A stretch of DNA of 60,000 nt from Lineus longissimus (Eukaryota; Nemertea; Pilidiophora; Heteronemertea; Lineidae), in the NCBI RefSeq assembly GCF_910592395.1, contig NC_088315.1:19636219-19696218 (forward strand). The letters run 5' to 3'. Below are positions 36,401 through 48,400 of the stretch, one piece after another. Made by a program: the position numbers and the translations under genes. The notes beneath the pieces are model-generated. The model had not been told where the DNA came from. It ran no database searches and saw nothing but the letters and a program-made list of their open reading frames with translations. The number at the start of each line of letters is the position of its first letter. The first letter of the stretch is position 1.

Positions 36401-39400
36401 AGTGGCACGCAAAAGTGCTCATCCCGCCTTGGAGGTGGCCTACTCTAAGGAGAAGAACACCTCCAAGTGTAAAGCCAATTCTAAAGAAGAATGTCCTTGG
36501 TCAACTTATCTAATAAAGTTAGTCAATTGAAAACAATTGCAAATAAATTCAAGAAAGATTTTCTTTTTTAGATTCACATTCCTCGTGTTCGGTCAATAAT
36601 GGCGGCTGTTCCCACAAGTGCGTCACGATGAGTTACGGTGCGCGCTGCACCTGCGACCGAGGTTACCAGGTCGAGAACGACGGCAAGAAGTGTGTGGACT
36701 TTGACGAATGCTCAATAGATGGCACCTGTAGTCAGCTGTGTCAGAATACCCACGGGTCGTTCCAGTGCTCGTGTGTGCAGGGTTATCAGTTGAAGAAGGA
36801 TGGGAGAGGGTGCAAGGCTTTAGGTAAGGATTGGTGATGAGGGTTTCCTAGTGTTGGGGCGGGGGGGGGGGGCTTGTGAGTTAGAATACTCTTAGATCAC
36901 TAAGGTAGTTGTAGTTCATAATAAAATCCAAGCGTCATGGTACTAGTGCCTTCACCTCTGATGACGTTAGTCCCAATCCCAGATTCACCATTTTGCCAAA
37001 TGATTGAGAGTTGTGAGGGGACTCTCCAACACAGAGATTTCAGCTTCCTTACCAATTGCCTAACACTGCTGTTCATGTTACTGAATGTTCTTGACTCAAT
37101 ATGATGTTGAATGTTCGGTTTGTTTTCATTTTCCAGGAGGTGAAGCGTACCTCATCTTCGCCAATCGCGTCGACATCCGCAAGGTTCTCCCGAACAACCA
37201 CGAGTACACGTCCATCTTGCAAGGCCTGGAGAACGCCATTGCTCTCGACTTTCATCACGAACTAGGCCTCGTCTTCTGGTCGGACGTTACCTTAGACAAG
37301 ATAAAGAGGGCGTTCATGAATGGAAGTAACGTGGAGGAGATTGTGAATACAGGTAAATATGATATGGTACTGTCGGCTGCAAAATTTTTGTGCCTATTTA
37401 TTTTTGTAACTCGGCAAGTCAAAGCCTGACTCAAGTCTTACGCTGACTGGGGGTTTGTACTAGTGACCCCTCGACGGCTAATTGAGAGTCCAAGCCACTA
37501 GTCCACAGTGGCTCAAAAAGGATAAAACATTTGAATTCAAATTTTCTTTTCTTTTTAGGTCTAGAAAGTCCTGGAGGTATCGCTGTCGACTGGATCAACA
37601 ACAAGTTATTCTGGACTGATTCCGGAACGTCCCGTATCGAGGTGTCTAATCTCGATGGCAGCGACCGCCATGTTTTGATATCGAAATCATTAGAGAAACC
37701 TCGCGCGATTGCCGCCCACCCGCAACAAGGGACAATCTACTGGACGGACTGGGGAAGTACACCGAAAATCGAGCGGGCCTCGATGAACGGAAAGGACAGG
37801 CAAACGATTCATGACACGTCGTTATTTTGGCCGAATGGTTTGACGATCGATTATGCTGGGAATAAACTGTATTGGGCTGACGCGAAACATCATGTGATTG
37901 AGTGTTCTGATCTTGACGGGGCCAATAGGCGGACAATCATCGATCATGGTGAGTTTGGTATTCCTGTCTTGAGACGTAAAACCGAGGTTTCTTTAACTGG
38001 TGCCTAATCCAGGGCAAGCAAAAGACTACACCAGTGAGAAACATGAGTTACTTGCAATGGACTCTTTCTCTGGCAGAAGATGGCGTCACTGGGCCAATGA
38101 CAGTAGTGGCAAACAAGAACTCTTTACTGCCTTGGAGGAGGAATGCTCCCTCAATCATGTCACCTCCAAGTGCAGAGCAAGCGCTGAGATAGTGAAACAC
38201 TTGACTTTTCATTGAGAACAGACAAAAGGTTCTCGGGAAAGGGAAACAAATGATAAGAAATCGATCTGTCTTCCGTGAAATTGTCATCTGAAAAATTTGA
38301 TTACATCGTTGTTTCCAGGTCTGCCTCATCCATTTGCTATAACGATATTCGAAGACGAGCTTTACTGGACCGACTGGCACACCAAGAGTATCTACAAGGC
38401 CAATAAGTTCAATGGGAACGGGGTTGAGACGGTGAAGACGAGGTTACATTTCCCGATGGACATTCACACGTGGCATCCTCAGAGGCAACCAGACGGTAAG
38501 GCTGGGTGACGCGATCTTTTGCCAAGTGCAGCGGTCATAGCTTGGATAGCATCTTGATTTAGAATGGAGTATAGTGTTTTTCATATCGTTCTGGCCAGAG
38601 GTTCTCAGGAATGTGACCAGATCACATTTACTAAAATATAGTGGTGTTGCACAACTACACTAGAAGATTATCTTCAGGGAAGGCCTAACCAGAAGCCAGT
38701 CAACTATGACACCGGCTGCCCAGGGCTGTGTAACATTACTATTTGTGATCACACTGTTACAGTTAAGTGACAAGAGGTCAGACAAGTACCTTAGGCCAGA
38801 TCTATGTGGAAAACACTATAGCAGACTTACGTATTCCTGTAGATGGCACAGTTGGGCATATACCTCTTCAAAGCCATGTAAACATTGTAACCATAGTGAT
38901 GTAAACACAGCAAAGGAACCACTTTATCAGATGAGTTGATTTGAGTTCTGTGGTTTTATTTCCTGTTTTATTTTTCTTGCAGGGGTGAACAAGTGTGGCA
39001 CTGATAACGGCGGCTGCAGCCATCTTTGTTTGCCTGCTCTCAACGGCTTCTCGTGCGCCTGTCCGACGGGTTTCATGTTGCTGCAGGATGAGAAGACCTG
39101 TACAGGAAGTAAGTAAGATAACGGTGACCTGTTGTAGCAATACCAGGCACATTCTGCCATCAAACTCAAAAAGGGGCCTTGGATCCAGGGCCCATGTGAC
39201 CATCCATGAGCATGAATGTATAGGACTGAAAAGCCTGTAAGACCTGGGTACAAGGTATTTTAAAAGTGGTCTTCATCTGCAAACTGTGCGTGATATAACG
39301 CTGAAAATGTGGGATATTGATGATAGATACATAATCTGATTGATGTTAAATGCATTACATTACCCAAGGTGAGCACATGGTCCCTGGACCATTTCATCTT

Positions 39401-42400
39401 TCTCACAGATCTGAACAGCTTCCTGATCTTCACGCGACGATGGGACATCCGTCAGATTTCATTCGACACGGACACGCGGGCAGACGTCGTCATACCTCTC
39501 CAGGGCATCAAGAGTGCTGTGGCGTTGGACTGGGACGCGACAACGGACCTGATCTACTGGAGTGATGTCACGACGGACACGATCAGCCGTGCGAGGTGGG
39601 ATGGGACAGGACAAGAGGTAGGGCTGATCAGGATTGCATTTTAAAGGCAGACATTGTTCGTAAAACATCTTATATTTACATTGAATTTGAGATTCCACTT
39701 CTGAGGTGAAAAGAGCCAATAGATGATGTAGCGCTGCATGTCTATTTGGATGAAATCAACTAAAATGATAAAAGCCTTAAAGGTCTAAGGTACATTGTTC
39801 TTTCAAAAATTTGAAAATGAAGTTGTAAGTTTCCAATTCTATAAATACATAATGAATATGAATTTCAACTTAACCGTTGTGTGGACTGCTTTACCGGCAC
39901 TATGAGTGCCAAGTTTCAGCAAATTTGCATGCATAACAACTGCGCTACAGCACTGTATAGTTTATATCTGTTTTATACCTGAGGCACAAGAAAATCCCAT
40001 GAACACAAAATGGCTGGGGTCTTGAGATGTGGGTTCCTTACACCTGAAATTTCTCCTCATTGTAGGTCATCATTGGGACCAACCTTCAGAGCCCTGATGG
40101 TTTAGCCGTGGACTGGGTGGGGGAGAAGCTGTACTGGACGGACGCCGGGACGGACAGAATCGAGGTGTCCAATCTTAATGGGAGCATGAGGACAGTGCTG
40201 ATCTGGGAGAACATTGATAAACCAAGGGATTTGATCGTTGATCCATTATCAGGGTAAGTATTGTTGTGACTTACCAGGGACAGATCTGAAAGTTTGAGTA
40301 GCGCATCTAAGTTAGCGGAACTACGAAGTGCCGCTAAATTTTGTAGTGGTCACTAAAACTTTGTGGCCACTGAACTGACCAGATTTTGAACACCGTCTTT
40401 GGCCAGAGGTCGAGTTTCTGACTTGGCGGGGCCTTTTTCTTGCCTTGGCATAGACTCCAGATACAAGGAACACCAGTTTCACGCCTAAGTCTATGGACTG
40501 TGTAGAGCGCGGAATTTTAGTTCCTTGAAAGCCACGCTGGTTCATCCAGGAGTACAATCCAAATATTCAATGGATACACACCTGTCTGGTGATCTTAAAA
40601 CCCAGACTAGATTAGGACAGACATGAGGCTGGTCTTTAAGCAATTGTCGAAATTATCACAGATTGCGATACTATTGAATTTGAATCATACACTCATTTCA
40701 TTTTCAGCTACATGTATTGGACTGACTGGGGTAAGACACCATCAATAGAGCGCGCCGGTATGGATGGTAGCGATCGCCGAGTCATCGTCGACAGTAACCT
40801 GACATGGCCGAATGGTTTGGCGATCGATTACGCACGTCAGAGGCTTTACTGGGCGGACGGCGGAGAAAAGACGATCGAGTATTCTAATCTTGATGGGACG
40901 AGGAGGACGGTGAGACAGTAACATTATTTCAAACTTTTATTTCTTCTGTGTCTGCTCTAAGATGGTGAAACATGTCGATTTCACTATAGTTTTCAGACTA
41001 GCGAGTGACTCGTCAACATCAATTTCTTCAAAATAGTTCACCAATTCTGATGTAAATTCTTTGATAACTCATCAACAATGTTATATTGAATTCCATCATG
41101 GATCCACAATGTTATATCGAATTCCATCGTGGATCCACCATGTTATAACGAATTACATCATGGATCCACAATGTTATAACAAATTCCATCATGGATCCAC
41201 AATGTTATAACAAATTCCATCATGGATCCACAATGTTATAACGAATTCCATCATGGATCCACAATGTTATAACGAATTCCATCATGGATCCACAATGTTA
41301 TAACGAATTCCATCATGGATCCATCCATGGCCCAAGGTTGAGATTCTTCATAATCATTCAGTTTTACACTTCGCCGGTGAAATGAAAAATGTGCTATCCC
41401 GACATGAAGATATCGTCAGGTTGCAAGGGGTCTTCAAAGATGATTGAGCAGTAACTTGGCAAAGGATTAATGAACAATCCTAATTCTCTTTACGATTCAG
41501 ATTCTAATCAGCACCGATCTACCGCATCCATTCGGCCTGACGCTACACGAGGACAAAGTCTACTGGACCGACTGGCAGTCCAAACAAATCGAGATGGCCA
41601 ACAGTGAGCTAGGAAACCAACGTGAGGTCATCCGGTCAAACTTAGAAAGTCTGATGGACATCCATATGTTCCATCGGAGGCGGCCGCCGGTGGCAAGCTT
41701 ATGTCTGATTGATAACGGCGGGTGCAGTCATCTATGTTTGCTGGCACCGACGCCGAATGAACACACGTGCGCCTGTCCGACTGGGATCAAGCTCGGCGCC
41801 GATGGCCAGACCTGTCGCACTGGGATGGAGACGATGTTGATATTCGCACGGCGGACGGACATTCGTGCGATATCGCTAGACGTGCAGTATTACGCTGATG
41901 TGGTGTTGCCTGTCGGTGATCTGAGGAACGCCATTGCTCTTGATGTTGACCATGTTGCTGGTGAGTGAGATGGAATTAGGTTTTTCTAGGCTTTAATGGC
42001 TTTGATATTTATCGCAGGTTGCAGCGATGCAAATTGTTGTTGTTGGTTGGCACTTTTAGGTCTCCTCCAAATTCTCTGATGTTAGACTTTCTTGATCTTG
42101 CATACCTTTATTTCAGAAAAACTATACTGGGCTGACAGCGTCTTGGACAAGATCCAGAGGTCAAGTTTGGATGGGTCACAAGTGGAGGATATCATCGTTA
42201 ATGGTCTCGATACCACCGACGGTATCGCGGTCGATCCGATACGGCGTAAAGTCTATTGGACGGATACCGGTAATAATAGGATTGAGATGTCGACGTATGA
42301 TGGGAAGATGCGCAAGGTGTTGATATGGGAGGATCTGGATAGTCCAAGGGCGCTAGTTTTACACTATGAACTTGGGTAAGTCAGGCCTCTCAATTACATG

Positions 42401-45400
42401 ATTCCTACACCGTATAACGGTGTAGGCCGTACAGGATGTCCCTAAATTAGGTTTTTTTTTTTTTTTTTTTAATAATATGACCCCCCTGAAGCGTTTTTTG
42501 ACCCCTAACATAATCAAATCTCATCCAAATGGCCTAATTTTATAGTTTTACCCTAAAAATTATGATTTTTCAGGTGTATGTGGTGACATCAGTCACTAAC
42601 TTTGATTTATGGCGTCGTTATGTTATCCACATAGTTGCCTTCATTTGGGTACCTTTTGTCTCTGGGATCAACTATTGGGTCATATTTTGACTGTTTTTTT
42701 GTGTTTTGACGTTTTTTTAGGTTCATGTTTTGGACTGATTGGGGTACGGAACCACGGATAGAACGGGCTAACATGGATGGCACAGATCGTCGCGCTATCG
42801 TCACGAAACGTCTCGGCTGGCCGAACGGGTTAACCATCGACTATTTAGACCAGCGAATCATCTGGGTTGACGCTAGGACTGAGTTCATCGAGACAGTCGG
42901 CTTTGACGGACAAAACCGTAAAGTTTTAGTCGCATCTGTTCCGCACCCGTACGGTTTAACCGTGAGTAACGATTACGTTTATTGGACCGATTGGGGTACG
43001 AAGATGGTGATGCGAGCCAATCGTAAGACAGGGCAGGATGTGACCATGATACGTGAGAATCTGTCGGGCTTGATGGACATCCAGGCTGTGCCGGGACAGT
43101 TTGATAAGAACAAGAAAAGTGAGTTTTTATTGATTCTTCTTCTTCTTCACTTTCTACACACTTGGTGTTATTCTCCACGGAGTATTTCTCCTCCAAGGCA
43201 GGATAAGGGCTCTGAACTCGGGAATCTACTCAGAACCTGGATGTGGCACACAGTGTCCGGGGTTCAGTATTTTGATTTCTTTTCAAGAACACTGTTTCTT
43301 AACCGAAATGTATAGACTTTGAAAAAGTTTCAGCATTGGAGGTCAACCGATTGTGGTCCCCTCTGCGAGCTGCTCTGATCTCGACCTTCTTATCAGTTCC
43401 AGACGAATGTGCCGACGGTAATGGTGGGTGCACCCATCTGTGTCTGCCCACCAGGAACGGCTTCACGTGTAACTGTCCAACGGGCCTCCTCCTCCGCAAC
43501 GACGGAAAGAGTTGCAGCTCCGTGCCCGGGACGTATCTCCTGTTTGCCAGTAGGGGGAGCATTCGTAGAATCTCCATGGATACGCCCGATAACACTGACG
43601 TTTATCTGCCGCTGCCTGATTTGCATAACGCCATTGCTCTCGATTATGACATTCGGGAGAATAAGATTTATTACACGGATGTTTATTTAGACGTCATTAG
43701 GTGAGTTGGACACACAACCTGAGTCGGCAGTATATAAGATGCAGTATTCAAGCCTAATACCTGTAGTCTATCACCCCATACATCCTTATGAATCGCGAGC
43801 TTAGGGAACTGAGTAGAAATCGTCACAGGAATGGATACAATAGCTTGAACCTTGGAACAAGGCTATCTAACTGCAAGCCGCACAAATACAAACTACAGTA
43901 GAACCTCTCTATCAAGGACACCCTCGGGACTGACAAGTGCTGTCCTTAATAGAGAGGTGTCCTGATCAGAGAGGTCAAAATGAATAGAAACAACAGCTTT
44001 GGGACTAAAACTAGTGTCCTTAATAGAGAGGTTGTCCTTAATAGAGAGGTGTCCGCTAAGGGAGGTTCCACTGTATATGCTTATTTCCTGATTTGCTATT
44101 CATTCCAGACGAGCCAACCTGAATGGCACTGGCATGGAGACCGTCATCGACAGCGGCCTGACCACCGCCGATGGCATCGCCGTCGACTACATCGCCAGGA
44201 ATCTGTATTGGACGGATACTGGCAGGAATGTGATCGAGGTGTCACGGCTAGACGGTACATCGCGGCGGACCCTCATTGACTCTGGTCTGGACCAACCAAG
44301 GGCCATTGCTCTGTTTCCTAAAAAAGGGTAGGTTTGGTTGACCAATTTTGTTTCGTCCCCCTAAGGCCATACCACCCTTTGATACCTTCAAGATTAGACC
44401 AGTGCTGCCACTCTGTGATCAATGATAACACTGCAGTGTGTTGTTTAGACTCCAAGGGTTAATGTTGTCCTTGATTACTTTTCAGCCTCATGTTTTGGAC
44501 TGACTGGGGAACGCCACCGAAAATAGAGCGTGCATACTTAGATGGATCTCACCGAAAGTCGTTGATCGATACTGAGTTAGGATGGCCGAATGGTTTAGCC
44601 GTGGATGCAGACGCCAAGAGGCTGTACTGGGCAGACGCCAACCTGGATCGCATTGAGACGTCTGATTTGAACGGCAAGAATCGGGTCCAACTGATACAGC
44701 AGGTCACGCACCCTTTTGGTTTGACTGTGGTGAGTATTTACCCCCGTGCCCTAAGACACAAGTACAATAGAACCTCTCTACTAAGGACACCCTCATGCTG
44801 TCCTTAATAGAGAGGTGTCCTGATTAGAGAGGTCAAATTGAATGGAAGTAACCAATTTGGGATCGTAACTAGTGTCCTTAATGGAGAGGTTGTCTTTAAT
44901 AGAGAGGTATCCGCTAAGGGAGGTTCCACTGTTAATTAATCTTGGTCCAAGTCATTTCACCAGAAGAAAAGTCTCCAAAATCGTTTCAGTGTGTAGATTT
45001 CCATTTCAGCAACTTCCCTGACTGTTATGAACGCATTTTAAACAGCACCACCTAGAGGCCACCACGTTCAAAACAGGATGGAATTATGGAATGCTATCGT
45101 CTTTTCTTTTTCAGTTTGGTAACTATGTCTACTGGACAGACTGGCAGACCCGCTCCATCCAGCGTGCGGATAAGTCAACTGGAGAGGATCGCAGCACGAT
45201 ACAAGGCAACATGGATGGTTTGATGGACATCCACGTGGTGTCGCCACTGAAGCAGACGGGAACCAACGCGTGCGCGAAGAAGAACGGCGGATGTAGCCAT
45301 CTTTGTTTGGCGAAGCCTGGCGGTTACGTCTGCGCGTGTCCAAACTATCCTGACCCAAGGGAATGCTCGACAGGTAAGACACTAAAGCAACCTGCACACA

Positions 45401-48400
45401 AGCGATTCTTGTCACATGCGATAAAATCGCTCTTCACGAGGTCATCCCAAGATCACTTAACTTCTATCACGTCATCCTTGAAATGAGATGTGAAACCGAA
45501 AATTATTGCACCCAGAATGGTGGTGTAGTGGCCTGGTTCTCTGACTAGTGTCTCAAGGTCCCTGGTTCAATCCCCACTGTTGGTGTGAGACTCTCGGCAG
45601 GGCTCTTTACCTTACATGCCTCACTCAACTCAGGTGTATAAATAGCTACCGGTCAGAAATGCTCAGGTTCTAGCACTGAATGAGAAGCTCATCTGAATTC
45701 TACTCAAAGGCCTAGTGATTGAACGTGGTTAAAGCGTCAAATTAGATGACAAACTCTACCATTGTTAATGTCAGACTATAAACCTCAAAATTTAACTTAA
45801 AGTGTGAAATGTGAGTACCCTGTGATTGGTTCTTGCAGCATGCAACAACCCTCATTTGTGGACTTGGAATGAAGTCATGTTTTGATAATTTCCTTTCAGT
45901 ACCTGATCCGTCTGTCAAAATCGATATCAACGAGATCGATGAAGGCGATGATGATTATGAGGATGGGGACGAGGGTTATAATCAAGTGCCGGTAAACCCG
46001 GATAATACCGTGAATACGGGAGAATCTGCAGATAACAGGTATGTTACCATAGTAACCTGACTCTCTCGATGTCAAACTGCTGCATCATGCTCTCATTGAA
46101 GGGAGACTAGTCATCTCTGTCTAATTCCAGCTGCTCAGATGGCCTATTTGACCCGCAGCTCCTGCCTATAGTCCCCCTTTAATCCAGGAGCCACCAGTTG
46201 ACGAATATCTCATGATTTTGTCTGAATTACAGGTGTTCCAAAGAAGATATTCAGAAAGGCCTCTGCAAGTCAGCATCAACCTTTGCCATCGACGGCATAC
46301 ATATCGCATTCATCACCCTCGGAGTTGTTGTTGCTGTTGTTCTCGTATGCCTCATCCTGGTCTTTGTCGTCTGGCGGCGGAAAATGCGCAGAAACCGGTA
46401 TACGGAAACTGACACGACACTTACGTTTTCCAACCCGACTTATTCTAAAAGTAGTACAGAGACAATTGATATTCAGATCGAGAAGAAGGCCAAGCCATGG
46501 AGGCTGTTTAAATATGATAAAACGGAGGTAAGAGATTGGAAGGAGTTGTCTCCACAAGGTCACCTTGGTGGGGAGCGCGTATTAAATAAACATGTGAGTG
46601 TCCTGAGTAGGTTGATTTGAATGTTATTGACTAGTTTCCCTTGCAAACGTCAGGGTGAAATTGCAAAGTAGCGTAGGGCATTGAAAAACAAGTCGATTAC
46701 AAGTATAGCTTTCGACGCTAAAATTTACTTGGAGGACTTTCAAATATTAACCAGAACAAGATTTTGAAGTGTACCACATGTATAGCAGAGCTGTTGAGCT
46801 GATTTAGGCATCGATTTTTCATGTTGTATTCTAACGTGCTGACTTTCGAATGTTGACAAGCTGGTCTCTACTCTTTGTTTCAAGAGGTACTGCTGTGGCC
46901 TAAGTGTCATTTGTTCCTTTATTTTCACCAAAAATTCAAAATCTATGCCATTTTGGCCACGGCACAACTTTCTGAAATAAGAAGTAGCTAGCTCGGTAGT
47001 GACAAATCATGCAGTTTTGAATCAGTTGTGGAGACAACTCGGAAGACTCCCATGCCCCCCGACCCAATCATTACATCCTTAGCTCCTGGGATATATTTTA
47101 TGAATAAACAACTTTTTGAAATGTCTACCTCTATTATGTTGAGGGGACTTTCCTCATGAGTTTGTTGTACAATTAAGGCAGTTTTGTATTACATGCTATG
47201 GCCCCATGCTCCACAGTAACTACAGACAATAGAATTCTTCTAACGTTCTTTTAAGAACTAATCTCAGTATATAAACACTGTTAAGCTGGAATCACTTTGT
47301 ACAAAAAGTATAACTACTGATCAATAACTTACTTCCCCAAAATCTGCTATTTGGGAATCTTCCGAAAGAAAATATTCCAACTAGTTCTAACAGGTTGATG
47401 AATTACAATGCCAAAAATGCCAGAGATTCTCTGAAAATTTCAGCATAAGTAGATGTACTCTGTGTTTTTAGATAAACTCATTTGAATTGAAAAATATTTG
47501 AAGTTAAACTTATATTAGGTTATTGTGACCACATCGGAGTGCTGTACATGTTCTCCGGCAATCCTCTGATAAGTCATTGGACTAGCTTTCTGGGGCAGTC
47601 TTATCTTGAGTACCATTTTAATCAGAGTTAACGTCCATGATTATGCTACCGATACCCCCATATTCATAAACCCCCAAGTCCCCATAATCAAGGCCTGATC
47701 CAACTGCCATTGATGTACACACAGGTATGTTTAGATCTGTTTTGGCACTCAGTTTGGCATTCTTGCATGAAAACAGTTGAAAGTTCCAAAGCTTCTAGCC
47801 TGATTTATTTTCCTGGTTTGCGATAGGCTTTAAAACCCTCGATTGCTGCTCCAGACGAACTCTCCTAAATACACATGCTTGATGATAAAAAGTGTTTTTT
47901 GTGGTCTTGTAGTGATTGAAACTTCACTTCCTTTTCGGACAAAATCAAACGTTTCATGGAATTCAAACAACAAATGAAAATTTAAAAAATGTATCAACTT
48001 GGGGGGGGGGGTTCTGAAGAGGGGGATATTTGAAGGGGTGTTGGCCCAGCTGCAGGAAGTGTTATAGCAGTATAGTAATCTTGTTAACAGGAATGCATAT
48101 GCTTATTTTGGAAGTTAGGTTAACCCTTAGAGGATCGAGGATGACCAAAATATTACAGAAATAAATTTTCACCGATCTCGGGTTTGTATGACAACATTAT
48201 CTGAATAAATATGCAACATGGTCCAAGCTTTCCAGTGGTAAAGTTACTAAAGTAGTTTAAATTTTTTTGAAAGTGATTGAATTCTTCATATGCCCTCAGT
48301 CCTTGTAAGGGTTGGCTAATAGAATGCACATCCTGGCTGCCATTTGTGTGCCCTTAGAAGGTGTGGCAGTGTTAAAGCCGTGGGCATCAAGACGTACAAC

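Noticed and set aside
37646-37936. Minus-strand ORFs opposite LRP4 exons (here and at 42885-43196, 45068-45415, 46276-46563)
   Set aside because: They are antisense shadows of well-supported, conserved LRP4 exons.
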